Assembly (NCBI GenBank): GCA_000827325.1
Contig: KN832870.1
Span: forward strand, 1,488,001 to 1,552,000
DNA from: Oidiodendron maius Zn
Taxonomy: Eukaryota > Ascomycota > Leotiomycetes > Myxotrichaceae
DNA length: 64,000 nucleotides
Direction of reading: 5' to 3'
The notes beneath the pieces are model-generated. The model was not told where the DNA came from. It worked only from the letters and a program-made list of their open reading frames with translations, and searched no databases. Positions 1 to 12,254 of the stretch are shown one piece after another. Each line of letters begins with the position of its first letter. The first letter of the stretch is position 1. The translations under genes were made by a program, and so were the position numbers.

Positions 1-437
1 GAGTCTTGAGTTTTGCGATCGGAGGACGACATTTCATTGATTTGAGTTTGTCGCGACGCCATCTGGGCGTCGTGTGTGGAGTGGATGAGTGAGCGGCACA
101 AAACGGTGCCCGTCTTGAAAGCAAAGGTTCTGGCCGCAGCATCACGGCTCGTCTGAGCACTTCTTGTCTTGCTGCTAGAAAGAGGCTTCATGCCTTCGAG
201 ATAGGTTCTTGCATTGTCCCCAAGAGCGTGCTGAGAAGTGTGGATGCGATGGCTAGCTGGCATCTCAACACTTACGGACCCGTGACGCGAACTGACTTCA
301 GGAATGGTTGAAAGACGCAACGGCTTTATGGCTATGTCTGCGAATGCCTTCTCAAATCCCGAAGTACTATCCCGTTTCGAAGGTGGTTTCGTGTTAGCCT
401 GAAGAGGTGACTTAGACTTAGATTGTCTAGAGGGCAT
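1..437 (-). CDS. Partial hypothetical protein, N-terminal part, runs off left edge
   Basis: An uninterrupted minus-strand reading frame of 145 codons begins at an ATG at 435-437 and runs off the left edge, so only the N-terminus is seen. It starts MPSRQSKSKSP and is rich in Ser, Lys, Arg and Thr, as in an intrinsically disordered nuclear or cytosolic tail. I recognise no domain. The length of the open frame and the absence of any splice signal needed to keep it open favour a real gene, but the function is unknown. Its upstream side faces the 3' end of the metacaspase gene. Confidence 0.5.
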   Translation of the reverse strand, partial: MPSRQSKSKSPLQANTKPPSKRDSTSGFEKAFADIAIKPLRLSTIPEVSSRHGSVSVEMPASHRIHTSQHALGDNARTYLEGMKPLSSSKTRSAQTSRDAAARTFAFKTGTVLCRSLIHSTHDAQMASRQTQINEMSSSDRKTQD

Positions 438-861
438 GGTTCTATTTCACGGTAAGGATACAGCAGATGTTTCGATAGTTAAGGGTATGTATGGAGAGTG
501 CTGCAAGTAATCTCACAGACAGAAAGAGAAAATGTATCCTACACGAGTGGAGTTTGGGCTTTTCACTTGCAGCAGTGGCGGTGATTAACGGCTATGTGAA
601 TGGTTGTTCATGTTCATTGATGCATTGAATAGGGATGAGACTCATTGAAACCACGTGCGGGCCAGTGGAGTCAAAATTAGAAAAGAATGTTCAAGAGCTA
701 GCTCTGGCCATGATGCTAGGTGAATTCACTCAGCTCATGCTTGATCGCGGAGATTCATATTGCAATTCAAGGTGCAGCTAGTCGTTTACATAATTTCAGA
801 TCAAAAATCAATTGTTGCAACGCTTGCCAGTCCAGGTCACAAAATTCAGAACTGGGAATTA
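438..861. other. Intergenic, 424 bp
   Basis: This lies between the start of the left-edge gene and the stop codon of the metacaspase gene, so it must carry the promoter of the former and the 3' end of the latter. It holds a CACGTG palindrome at 652-657. I see no further gene. Confidence 0.6.
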
Positions 862-2166
862 TTAATTTGCTTTCTGTGCAGGGCATATTTGATATATACG
901 TACAGCGACCCTTTGACGTAGTTGATATTCTCCGCCCACAGATAACTGTGGGATCTGCTGGTATTGTTGTTTTAGAAGAGCCCGCGTATTTAGAAGAACC
1001 TTGGATTGTTAACAACCACATAAAAAGACGAAGCCGCTCTAACTTACCTCAATATAACTTTGATTCGGATTTTCTCTCATGGTCTTGATGAATCCATATG
1101 ACATAGCTCCTATCTCAATTAATTTATGAACACACTGTGATGTGCAAGATATAACTCACCCGTTGCGGCCCCAGCAATGCTCGTGTCAGCAGAGGTTTGG
1201 TTATCAGCGCAGCCACTAAACATCCAAACATCTTTACCCTCATTCTTCCAATCCTCTACAAAGTTTTCTTCACCTAGGCCATCTTGGTTAACAGGTCCAT
1301 CAGGTCGGTGGTGTAAAGATGCAAAGAACGTCTGGGCTCCGCCAATAATCGCTTTCGCTTCTGACATCTTCGAAGCTGAAAAACCACCATGGAAAAGATT
1401 TACTGTAGCGTTTAAGAGGTGAGCCCCCTGCTTCACGTTATCAATAAGATTAACCTGCCCGTGCGAATCCGGTCGGTACACATAAGGAAGCTCAATAGCA
1501 GAGCCACTATGACAGCAGTCGAAGAGGACAGTTAATCTGGCTCGAGGATTCATTGGAGATACCAAAGCTTTGTGAAGCTGTCGCATCTTAGTATTGGTTT
1601 CACAAACACTGGATTTATCATTCCTTAACTTACAGTATCGCTATCGATCTGCCCATGTGTTACAAAGTCCACTGGGCAGATTGTATCATCGAATCTGTAC
1701 CCCTGTGAGCATAATTGTGTATATATCGCAAATGAGCACTCACCCAGAGTCTCTATCTCCATCAGGGTCCTTCACTTGAGCTATCAGAAGTCAGACATCG
1801 TAATTCGCACCTTAAAAATTTTCACGGAGAAGTTACCTCCATGTCCCGAGTAGGATAAAAAGACAGAGTCTCCAGGGTTGTTCATCATCACGAGCCATCG
1901 AAAGGCCTATATGATAAGTCAGGATACAGAGAAATCGGATAGCGTGGATAGCTCACAGCCATCATATTAGCACCGGTAGGCTCGAAGGGCGTGCCTCTGT
2001 TCTCAGGCGCGTCGGTCATGATGACCATGTCATGAGGTGCGGGCGAGAATCCACGGTCCCGAACAAGATATTCACGAATATTCATGGCATCATTAATACA
2101 CCCATTTAATTGATGATTGGAACCAAAGTAGTTGATGCCAATTAGCAGAGCTTTCCTACGAGGCAT
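862..2166 (-). CDS. MCA1: Metacaspase (caspase-like cysteine peptidase, family C14), no prodomain
   Basis: Type I metacaspases are Ca2+-dependent peptidases cleaving after Arg/Lys, acting in cytosolic proteostasis and fungal cell death. I assemble seven exons: 2166-1957, 1906-1837, 1780-1744, 1694-1634, 1586-1160, 1109-1048 and 999-862, giving 334 residues with all phases consistent. The p20 core begins at once (MPRRKALLIGINYFG). Catalytic His lies in FLSYSGHG and catalytic Cys in LFDCCHSGSA. Acidic DGDRDSGFDDT, the DQTSADTSIAGAATGAMS stretch and the C-terminal QIPQLSVG are all typical of the family. Family members usually carry an N-terminal Gln/Pro/Tyr-rich prodomain; here the ATG is immediately before the catalytic domain, and no such sequence is visible upstream. 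It is divergent from the Zn2Cys6 regulator. The family call is very secure; the start is probable. Confidence 0.93.
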
Positions 2167-3101
2167 CGTGGTTGAGCGTAATATAGGGCACGCTTTTCTG
2201 GGTGACGGTAGAATGATGGGTGAGAGTGAGAAGGACTAGAGAGGTTCAAGTTACGGTTGAAAATAGCTGGTTCCGAGCTTAACTATGACCAAAGATATCT
2301 CAATTTGCAGAGGAAAGGTACATAGGAGTGATGTTCAGGAACTGACTGCAATGTCGAGCCGCCTACCTGCCAAGCAATCAGAAGGCGGCAGTGACATTCC
2401 GACCACGTGGGAGGCGGTTCTAACTACTGGATTCATTTCCAGTTGAAAAGTAGGGCTGAGCTTAGTGACAGGATCGTCCCCACGATGGAGAGGTATATAT
2501 AAACGTAGTGGAGAATATATCCTCATGAATTACCCACCTAGGTAAGTGGGTTTCTCCAACTTTGATCTTGAGATCCACTGTCCCCGGAAAATCCCTATTG
2601 CATGGCAGTCTTAGACTGGAATGTCGGTACTTTCCCATTAAGGCTTTTCATCTTTCCTTGCCAAGACCCCACTCTATCAGCTGACGGAACAACCCCGTAC
2701 AACACAGCCCAGTTTGGCGCTGGCACTTCCCCTCAAATGGTCGACCGTGCGGGGATGCAACGAGAAGTGACTGGGGGCACGTATGCCGACAATAAAAATA
2801 TCACCGGAAGGTATCCCCATAAGCTCCCCTTTTTGCTCACCCTTTTTTGCTCACCCTTTTTTCCACATAGTTGTCTTTTGCAGGATAGATTAACCATTGA
2901 TTGATTGATTCTCTCTGCGAGAGATGATGATCGTTCTCTGGTCTACTTTGTGGAGGACATCAAGTATCACGTGCAAGATGACATAAGCTTCCGAAGATGC
3001 CGATCCTGCGAATTGTTTATGAAACTTCGGAGAGTTACCGACTCATCCCCGAACCAGCTCCTCTCAGTTCCCCATCTGGCTCATCGTGTGCGCTTTCTGT
3101 C
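2167..3101. promoter_or_regulatory. Divergent promoter region between metacaspase and Zn2Cys6 regulator
   Basis: A 935-bp head-to-head interval. It contains CACGTG palindromes at 2404-2409 and 2968-2973, a 14-bp direct repeat (gctcaccctttttt) at 2835-2848 and 2849-2862, and a short GATT run near 2895-2910. An in-frame ATG at 2997 offers an alternative longer start for the regulator. I see no convincing additional gene. Confidence 0.5.
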
Positions 3102-5645
3102 ATGAGCGAACCCCAGCATGAGCCAAGTGAGCCTTCTCTGACCCCAGAGGAGGCCAACCGCATTATCCACTCACACCGAAAAGTGCGATATGGTAAGTTG
3201 GCTTTTCGCGTGACCTTCAGACGGCCTTATTCTCGTACGCACGGCTCCAGAAGCTGAATTGTGCAGGTACTGCATGCTGGCCATGTCGACAGCGCAAGGT
3301 CAAGTGTGACAACAAGCACCCGTGCGAGAACTGTGTGAAAAGAGACCATGCAAGTCTCTGCTCGTACAACCCCAAGCATCACACATCTGATACGGCGAGC
3401 GCTCCGGCCAGCGGGATTAAGAGAGCTCATTCCCCGGAGAGCGAGAGTTTTTTAAGGAGGGCTGATGATCGATGGCCCCGCTCAGCAGGTTAGCATCTAT
3501 TCTCATATTCTCATATGCAATATATATCCCTTAAAGCTCTCTATAATTGCACCATAGAAGCCACCCATGTGATTAGTCCTCTGACATGTCTCCGGATCCA
3601 CTTTGGATGACAGATGCTGATGGTCATTTAGAGGACGAGGGGACAAATGAATCCCGTTACTTAGGGCAGAATAGTATCGCCGCTTTCCTGACCGAAGAAG
3701 CCAGGGCTGGTGAGCCATCCATCGCTGGCGATCAAGATGTTATCAAGAAAGATATTATGCCCATTCTAGGGCTTCAGATTTCGACATCCCCGTACCCTTT
3801 CATGTCTCAAGACGATATGGACAAAATTCGGCTTCAAATTGCTTCAGCTCTACCCCCAAATAGAGAAGTTCTCAAGTATGTATTTCATCCTTGCCCGCAC
3901 GTCTCTGTTTTCAATCCTTCTAGGACTAACAATGCAATGTACTACAGGACTTTCCAATTATTTAAACAGATAGTGCAACCATTCTGGGGGCTGCTCATCG
4001 ACATTGAGGAGTTCGAGACCAAATTATGTACCTACCTTGAAGATCGAGCAGCAACTGCAAAGCACCCTGGAAGCGGAAAAAATGTATCATCAGCATGGCT
4101 GGGGATGCTGTTCGCCGTGCTTGCTGTCGCCACCAATTACTGTGAATTGCCTTACCATAGACGGGTAGAAACATCACAGGCGTTCGGTAAGCTTGCTCTA
4201 TCTGATTTCGTATCTAAACATGAGTCCCACTAATATGCATAGTCCAAACATCATTCCATTGTCTGCGGCTTGCGAATTTCTTCCTTCGGCCATCACTAGA
4301 TTCGCTTCAAGCCCTTATGATTCTCGGGCTAGTTCTTGCGAATGACATGAAAGCCGAGGCATCATGGGCATTGATTGGCCTTACTTGCAGACTGGCTCAA
4401 GCTCTAGGGCTACACAGAGGACCTGGCGAGAGTTCACGATTTCCAAGTACTACAGAGGGCGACATGCCTAAGAGAAGGCTTTGGTAATTTCTTCTCTTCC
4501 TAGTTGAACGCAATCTCTAATTTCTTCCAGGTGGAGCATCGTTTGGCAAGACAGCTTACTGTCCCTCTCTTTTGACCGATCTCCTATTGCCATCATGACA
4601 AGATGTCATATGCCACTTGGCCCCCGGGCTCTGATAGATGGCATGTCATATCTTGAGGTCATGTACTGCCTCTGCCAGAAAATCCTTGAGTCGTTCAACA
4701 ACGACAGTAACACACACTCGGACTATGATCAGATTATTGCCGATTCAATCGAAGTCGAGGGCCTCCGACAACGAGTTCACCCGAGCTTTCGAACAAAGGA
4801 GGGGTGTAAAACTGTCACCGACCGGCTGCATCATTATGCTATCCGCCTTCACACTTCATTTGTCATCTCCGTTCTATGTCGACCCTCCCTTCGTCGAGGT
4901 GCTCTCCCTGGTATCGATCAAACACATAAGGCTACACTATTCAAAAAATGCAAAGAAACCTTGACGGAAACTGTCCGCATGTACCTGAAGATGCATTCTC
5001 TCAGCATTGTCCCAACTCGCTCTTGGGCTTTCACGTACCACGGCCTCTCCTCGGCCGTGTTGCTTGGAATCCTAGGAGAAACTAAGACAGATCTTGAAGT
5101 CAGGCAGCTTCAAGGCGACTTAATATCAGCTTTGTCAGTTACGGCCGCCAAGGAGCAGCCTTCAACAGTTCCAAGATCGGACAAAGATATTGAATTGAGT
5201 GGTCCCTTGTCAAGAGCCTTAGCAGCACTGAAAAATATATACGATCACGGGTGGGTTGTAGAGACAAAGCCAGTAGGGAGCACCGAAGTTCTGGCTACAT
5301 CTGAACAGGAGAGCCAGTTTGAGCATCAAAATGCCGCACTAGCCATGGCATCGTTACAAAATGGGATGGTCCCTCCGTAAGTATATTCTTACATACTGGT
5401 ACGGATTCGCTGACAAAGTATGCAGCTTGGAGTATGCGCCTCCGATGCCAATGGAAATGGCTGGCGTGCCGGGAGCAGAACAGTCGATGAATATGTCACC
5501 AATGGATCTGTTCGATTCGATATTCTGGGGTAGGATATATTCTCTCCACTGACCGTATACCTACTAACTAGACACAGAACCATACCCGAATGGCTTGGAT
5601 GTGGGCAGCTTTGATTATCCACAACCAATGTATCCTCAGTTCTGA
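3102..5645 (+). CDS. Zn2Cys6 binuclear-cluster transcription factor with fungal-specific TF domain
   Basis: A nuclear DNA-binding regulator of about 698 residues. Eight exons: 3102-3192, 3267-3488, 3614-3875, 3924-4186, 4243-4483, 4531-5376, 5426-5529 and 5578-5645; phases close. The N-terminal zinc cluster CWPCRQRKVKC followed by DNKHPC, ENC and VKRDHASLC gives the C-x2-C-x6-C-x5-C-x2-C-x8-C spacing. The middle homology region shows ALGLHRGP, then KRRLWWSIVWQDSLLSLSFD, which is characteristic of Fungal_trans (PF04082). Intron 3876-3923 is 48 bp and stop-free, so its retention would only insert 16 residues. The start at 3102 (MSEPQHEPSEP) is chosen as the nearest ATG to the cluster; an in-frame ATG at 2997 would add 35 residues. 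The target genes are unknown; the adjacent Ni/Co transporter or metacaspase are only positional candidates. Confidence 0.9.
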
Positions 5646-6966
5646 TGCACTAGGCATCCATGCCCTGTAAAATAGCTAACGTTTAATGACTGAACAAAAG
5701 TCCTAGCAAATAAGCTTGAGTATAAATCTAATACGTTCCTTTTTAAATCACCCGCGTCATATTCGTTCCAACAAAGCCAAATGGCAAGCTGTCAAAAATG
5801 GGCATGTCGGAAATTTCTGTCTTATACCCTCTTAACTCTCTCCTCTGCATACTCTGCCATTCTTCTTTATGCCTTTGAGGTCTACATATATTTGGCGTGA
5901 GTCGTTCATCATAAACTCACTCTCGAAATTTGCACTCCCACCACCAAACGCAATTGCCACAGAAATATTAGCAGTAGATGTTTATTGATGAAATATGCAT
6001 AGACGTGAAGCAATATGGCAGGTGTGGCAAAGGTTAGTTCCCATCAGTCTCGAGAAAATTTGTTTTCTTGTCTCCATTCGAATAGTTCAGTGATTCCAAA
6101 GTACTATGCCCAGTGCCTCGAGAATACTATTAATCGTGCGAGCTATCAATCATTAGTTTAAGCAAGATATTTTGTAAACACAAGAGTTCGTCTTACAATT
6201 TAGCTGAGAAAATTCGTAAGCCGTAGCGGTGGTTAGGCATCGCTTCATTCCAGTGGTGCCGAGTTGCTACCTGGTTCCGCCAGCCGCAATAGATCTCGCG
6301 GCTGTTCAACAGATGGCGAAAGAAGCTCTTGACTGTATCTATAGTTGGATGTGCATTTATAGCCAAAGTAGCAGCCACATTACTCAATTACCTTAGTTGC
6401 AATACCCATAACTCACTGTGATTAATCTCTGCGATACTGCACTGTGGCCATGTCTCTCATTCGCGAATTTGTACTCGCATGGGCTAAATAGAACTTCGGG
6501 GCCATGAAATCTTCAGCGGAAGGGAATTCCTGTGGATTTATCGTATTTTCTGTACACATGGTATCTATTTGAGACATGCACTCGAGATGTATTAATCTGA
6601 GGAAGATATTAATCCGGAGGTAGGGAGTCGGCGATTTGCGATGGGAACAGGTAAGAAACCCCACCTCACTTATCTCTTATCGGGCGAAAAAGATTGGCGG
6701 GGGTTTTTATACATTGGCTTCCTAATTACTCCATGTCTTAGTTTACCCCAAGCAAAGAACATCCCAAACTTTCATATCTGTCAAATTCGCCCATAATATT
6801 GATGATAAGACGGTAAGAAGATCGTTTCGAGATATCGATCAAGCAGTCCCCAATTGGTGTAGCAGGGGTACTTCTCGTCCAGCCATATGCTCTTTTGAAT
6901 AGTTCACGACTTTCTGTCTCTCTCCCTTGAAGAGGGTCAGGAAAGGGTAGAGAAGTTTGAAAAGCC
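5646..6966. other. Intergenic, 1.3 kb, AT-rich
   Basis: This lies between the regulator stop and the Ni/Co transporter start. Two short minus-strand open stretches (about 6193-6387 and 6422-6664) look mildly protein-like but lack a workable start or splice connection. A 76-codon minus-strand ATG frame at 6738-6968 overlaps the transporter start. I do not accept any of them as genes. Confidence 0.5.
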
Positions 6967-8231
6967 ATGCGCTTCAGCTCCCTCCATCGCCCACGCTGGC
7001 CGGCGAAACTTTACTCCCGCTTTCCACCAAAGCTCCAGGTCATCCCTCTACCCGCTCTCGGCATAATCTCCTTTTTAATAGTCATTAACCTCCTCGTCTG
7101 GGCTATCGTCGGCATCATCTTACGTTCCCACGCGACGCTCTCATCATCCGCACTTCTCTCTTATACCCTTGGCCTCCGTCATGCTCTGGACGCAGACCAT
7201 ATCTCGGCAATCGACTTGATGACCCGGCGTCTGGTGGCCACGGGATCGAAACCAGTTACTGTTGGAACGTGGTTCAGTCTAGGCCATTCGACTATTGTAA
7301 TAATCACATGCATCGTCGTGGCGGCCACCAGCGGCGCACTTCAGAAACGATTTGAGGGGTTTAGGAACGTTGGTGGGATTATTGGTACTGGGGTCAGTGC
7401 TGGAGTGTTGATCCTCCTGGGCGTGGGGAATGCATGGATTCTCTGGAAATTGGTTCAGCATTTGAAAGTCGTTCTTCGAGAAGTTCCCGACGGCAACAGA
7501 GAAAGATCTGAGGAAGGCGCCGTTGCTGGGTTGGATCTAGAAGGCGGAGGTATAATGGTCAGATTATTCAAGAAGGTTTTCAAATTCATCGATAGACCGT
7601 GGAAGATGTATCCACTGGGTGTGCTTTTCGGGCTGGGATTTGATACGAGCAGTGAGATTGCAGTTCTGGGCATTGCAAGTGTACAAGGTGCGCAAGGCAC
7701 TAGCATGTGGCTCATCCTTATATTCCCTCTTTTATTTACTGGTGATTGACCTCCTCCCTTTTCTGAGTTACTCATGTACTAATCAACGTAGCCGGTATGT
7801 GCCTCTTGGATACCACGGACGGCGCTCTCATGATGACGCTATATACATCCACATCCTTGGCTCGAGACACTATCGCTATCTTGTATTACTCGATTGTGTT
7901 GTCTGCTATCACGGTTCTTGTGGCAATATGCATCGGAATCATTCAGCTTCTCTCCCTTATTGCAAATTTCTCTACTGGGAAATTTTGGGACGGTGTGGAT
8001 GCTGTAGGTGACCATTTCGATATCATTGGTGGTGGCATATGCGGCGCATTTGTAGGTTTTGGATTACTTAGTGTTGCGGTCTATAAGCCGTGGAGGCGCT
8101 GGGTAGAGAAGAGTAGGGTCGGGAGATTAGACATTGAAGACGTGCAACTGAAAGTTAAGGGGAAGGCAGAAGAGGGGGATGCAGACAAGGCCACTGATTC
8201 AAAGGAGATTTCTGAACTCCATGGAGTGTGA
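6967..8231 (+). CDS. Nickel/cobalt transporter, NiCoT family (TC 2.A.52)
   Basis: An integral membrane permease for uptake of Ni2+ and/or Co2+, cofactors of urease and cobalt enzymes. Two exons, 6967-7741 and 7792-8231, are joined by a 50-bp intron with a CTAATC-type branch site, giving 404 residues. The signature H-x4-DH is present as RHALDADHISAIDL (His about residue 72). The other NiCoT motifs are also visible: FSLGHSTIVI, LGFDTSSEIAVLGI and, across the splice junction, GMCLLDTTDGALM. Hydrophobic helices alternate with a charged central loop of about 50 residues (EVPDGNRERSEEGA). The C-terminal tail is hydrophilic and acidic. The family is certain; the metal preference cannot be read from sequence. 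Confidence 0.95.
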
Positions 8232-9262
8232 AATTATTCGCGAGATTATAGTGGACACAATTATTCTATAGGCAGCAAAGCCACAGGGAGCACACCTACA
8301 GTATTCGAAACCAGGAAACGAGAAGGAGGTCCAATGGCACTCTACCCTTTGACACCAGAGGATATTTCACAGGTACAACTTGAATAATACGTGGGTGGTT
8401 AATAGCCTTCCGGACTTTGATGAGCCTTACTATGTCACTCACAGTGACAGAAATGCAGAAGGAATGCAAATGCTAAAGTAGATTTGGGCCTGCGTCCATT
8501 AAATATAAAGACTTCCGCAATTCGATGAAAACTACTCTATCATAACCCAATCTCCTTCAATTCAAGCTCCTTATATTACGCGGTCGAAGCTTCGTCAATG
8601 TCAACCGCATGCTAGGTTAAAAGCGCTCCTTTCTAGCTTCATAGAGAACTTTGAAACATGACCTCTGACTCTGCTTCAAGGCAAAGCCCAGGAGGTTAGC
8701 AATCTTGTAAGATTACTTAGTGTGACCGGCAAAAGAAGAACGGTTTCTTTTGACGTTGAAAGAGTATAATTCCGAGTTATGGCAATTATTCTTCTATCCT
8801 GCCGCAAATGACTGCTTGCTTTAAATGATTACCAGAGAGTTAATTGAGTTGCAAGCGAGAGAAGAAACCGAAACTTGGGTCCAGTACAGGCACATAAGTA
8901 ATGAGTAAAACAAGGCATAACCCATCCTCCAGAGATGACGAATCAGCCAGAATGTTCTTCCGTAGGTGTGTTCTAATTAACATTTTGAGTCATCTGGGTC
9001 GTGGTGCTTTATGTATGGAGGATCCATCCCATGTACCAAAACATATATATCTTATACAAGAAGCTGAATGCTTATTGGCCATATTAAAGGAGCTATATTG
9101 ATTCGTAGACTGTTCTATTTCCGCATCTTCTACCATAGTAGGATTTTGCTTTGACACCTTCAGCTTTAAGCCCACATCGCTCAAGATTCACTTGTCGGTA
9201 CTACCTGCGCCCCATCACCGATTCTCATCCCAAGAAAATTGGCCTCCACAATACAAACTTCT
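8232..9262. other. Intergenic, 1.0 kb
   Basis: An AT-rich interval between the transporter and the BTB gene. Only short open frames occur (for example 8901-9101) with no recognisable domain or splice structure. It must contain the BTB gene promoter. Confidence 0.5.
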
Positions 9263-10301
9263 ATGGACGAAGCAGAGCAACAATTACTCCATGAATTTCG
9301 CCACGCCACCGCAATGGATTCAATCAAAATACCAGTAGGAGAAGATTCGCGAGAGCACACCAGGTCGACACGTTCCTCGTCCGCGGATACTGCATCACCA
9401 ACAAAGAAAAGTTTCCTCGTCATTCCAATGGATGACGCTCTTAAATCGTCAGTTAGAGATTCTCGACATATAATAATACGCGTTCTGAAGTTTGTACTGA
9501 CATTCTCAGCTCCATTGAGACGGGGAAGTTCTCCGATCTTATCGTCGTGCATGGCGCCGAGAGATGGACTGGCCATAAATTAATACTTGCTAGCCACTCC
9601 TCTATACTCGATACCATGATTACCAATCTTGAGGTAGTATTTGACGCATGCATCATCCCCAATTCCATCTCATATTCTACTAGAATGGATATATTTCTCG
9701 CGCATGATTCCATCCCTCAGCCAGCAAGCTAATGTGTTAATAGGATGGTGCTGATCTCAACCTCAACGGCTACCACCCCGAAGCTGTTAGAGCCATGATG
9801 GACTACCTGTACTCAGGAAGTTACACAACCACCTCTATGGACATCCATTTATGCATCCTGCTGCATACCAAAGTTTACTCCCTCGCTAGCGAGCTCCATA
9901 TTGAAGGTCTGAAAGACCTCTCATGCGGGTTATTCACTGACACTCTCCAAAATCAAGTCTCAGATATTGAAATGTATTTGGAAGCAGTTAAATCTGTCTA
10001 CGCCTATGCAGGCGGCGAGCATTCCGCTCTGCGCTTTACCGTCCTCTGTTTTGGGGTTACAGGAATACCCGTCTTTCTCCAAGACGATGAAGTTTGGAAG
10101 AGATTCGCTCACTTGATGTCTGAAGTTCCTGCCTTTCAAAGGGATGTGATTATGGCATTGACAGAGAAGGCTGTGGATAGTGATAGGGATAATATGCGGC
10201 TGCTTTGCGAGGATTGTGGGCCGATGGATCCTGATGATCTATACAAGGTTACTGTGCCATGTAAAGGATGCGGTGTTGATAAAACGGCTATCTTCAGGTG
10301 A
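9263..10301 (+). CDS. BTB/POZ domain protein
   Basis: A protein of about 288 residues from three exons: 9263-9447, 9510-9633 and 9744-10301. The BTB fold is visible as GKFSDLIVVHG, WTGHKLILASHSSIL, then after an intron the region LNLNGYHPEAVRAMMDYLYSGSY, which matches the usual BTB order of strand, HK-x-hydrophobic helix and YTG-like end. The C-terminal tail has CEDCGPMDP and VPCKGCG, four cysteines in two C-x2-C pairs that could bind zinc. Filamentous fungi carry many such proteins; some are Cullin-3 adaptors, but the role here is unknown. The first upstream in-frame codon is TTG, so the ATG at 9263 is taken as the start. Confidence 0.85.
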
Positions 10302-10899
10302 AGAAGTCGATAAGGAGCTTTCACTTTCTCTGATCCTGACAAGAGTTATTCTTTGCTTTCGGGACAACTGTTTCCATTGTAAAGATGAATCCGGTCGTTT
10401 TAGAAGTGCGGTTTAGCATTTGCCTACACGTCGCCATATTGGTGAACTCGGATGAGCACTGGAGTCTTAGTGGGTCAACTTAGTCAAAGAGACCTGCCCA
10501 ATTGTGAATTAGTGAAGTCTTTAAAATCTCTCTTCAGAGTGAAAAACGTCGTCCCACTACTCATTTTGGACTGCATCATTCAGATATCAGATCATGTGGG
10601 CACTTACACCTTAAATTTATATTCCTCCCGCCCCCAACGGCGGCTTTCATGCTAGCTACCCCAGAACCAGATCGACATAGGCTAACCCAATTTGCTTTCC
10701 AACAACTAAGAAACTGCTATGGTATTTTATAACCAAATTGACAATATTTCACAGGCTATTCAAGGATAACCAGTTCATCTTGAAGGCGTAGCGCTCCAAC
10801 ACGTGACAACGCACTATCCGATATTCTGCCGAGATGGCGGCGTATCACAAACCTCGGAGACAAATCTCCCAACTCCAGCTCAACTCTCACCAGTGAGCC
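10302..10899. other. Intergenic, 598 bp
   Basis: Promoter interval for the alpha/beta hydrolase gene. It holds a CACGTG at 10800-10805, about 95 bp before the start codon. I see no gene. Confidence 0.5.
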
Positions 10900-12143
10900 A
10901 TGTCGTCGCTCATGCTCAGTTTCGTCACAAATGACAATGTTGTCATTAAGTACTCAGATACAGGAAACGGCAAGCCATGGAAATGGGAAATGGACCCTTT
11001 GATATTGGTATGTTCCCGAATTTGTGTCAACCTTTACACGGCAGAGTTCATGTTTCGCCGTTATACATTGTCTTTGGACACAGACATTAATTGTTTTGTT
11101 GATTCTGGTGAAACAAGTGGGTTCAATGAACAGCGTTCTGTTCATTGGGTATAAAGTTCTCTATTCAAAATATCTTTTCTTGTAGCATGATACCGTCTGC
11201 AGATCCTTCTCTGAGTAGTATGACCGTATCATTTCTAATTATAAATCAAGATCCATGGCTTTACGGGTTGCTCAACAGTGTGGCAGCGCAATATTGCAGC
11301 ACTTTCACGAAAATGGAGGGTTATAACACCAGATCTGCGTGGCCACGGCGAGAGTGATAAGCCAAAGCACGGATATCATGTTAGTAGATTAGCAATGGAT
11401 TTGAGAGAGCTCCTAGTCCATATCCTTCGTGATTGCAATAAGCCACCTGAGGATATCCGATTTAGGGCTCTCGGTGGAAGTCTAGGCTGCTCAATATTGT
11501 GGTACGTCTCTTGTACTCACATTAAAAGGCACCAGCAGATACATTGCATTCTAGGTGTTACGCAGAGCTCTTTACCACCGCACCGTTCACGCACATGATA
11601 TTTGTCGATCAGTCACCTCTCCAAAACTCCACTCTCGATGGATGGGATTCCCGCTTCTGCAATCGGGGAATGAATACCCCTTCAACTCTAGCAGAGCTGC
11701 AAGCTACTTTACGACTAGCACCCGAGAGAGCATACAAAAGCACTATCGCATCTTGCCTCGCATACCGCTCTCATCCTCTTCCCACCGATAATGTATCTAT
11801 TTCTACAGCCGAATCAGACGAGTCCTTCTTTCTTGCCAGAGCTCTGAAAGGTGATCCTATATGGTACGGCAAGCTGATGGCTGATCACACGGCCCTCGAT
11901 TGGCGAGATAGTATTCGGGCGACCTTTGGCCATCGCGATAATGAGACGAAGGTTCTTGTCATTGCAAGCAGAAGAAGTGGATGTTTCCCTGCTGAAGGCC
12001 CAATGACTGTTGTAGATCTCATAAATGAGGGACATGATGAGACTCACGCGAAAGGAGTGGTAATTGAATGGGGTGGGCATTGGTGCTATTGGGAGGACCC
12101 GGAGAGATTCAATGAACTTGTCTTGGCGTTTCTTGATGAATAA
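10900..12143 (+). CDS. Alpha/beta-hydrolase fold enzyme
   Basis: A probable esterase, lipase or epoxide-hydrolase-like enzyme of 315 residues, with no signal peptide and so likely cytosolic. Exons are 10900-11007, 11251-11501 and 11555-12143; the first intron is unusually long here (243 bp). Joining exons 1 and 2 gives LILIHGFTGCSTVWQRN, the oxyanion-hole HG motif, followed by ITPDLRGHGESDKP, the classic cap-entry strand. The nucleophile elbow G-G-S-L-G puts Ser at about residue 113. The last strand and helix (EWGGHWCYWEDPERF) supply the probable catalytic His. The acid residue is less certain. The substrate is unknown. A gene model with a cryptic exon inside the long first intron cannot be excluded. 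Confidence 0.85.
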
Positions 12144-12254
12144 ATTGAGAGAGTATATAAGCTACAATTGTTCATAAATCAGATTCGCACTTATATATAG
12201 TAGCTTACAATGTCATGAGTCATATCCTCATCCTTTATCTATGCATTCTCTTCT

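Noticed and set aside
6193-6968. Three minus-strand open stretches upstream of the Ni/Co transporter as a possible short gene.
   Set aside because: Two begin at TTG or GTG, no splice pair joins them in phase, and the third merely overlaps the transporter ATG. No domain is recognisable.
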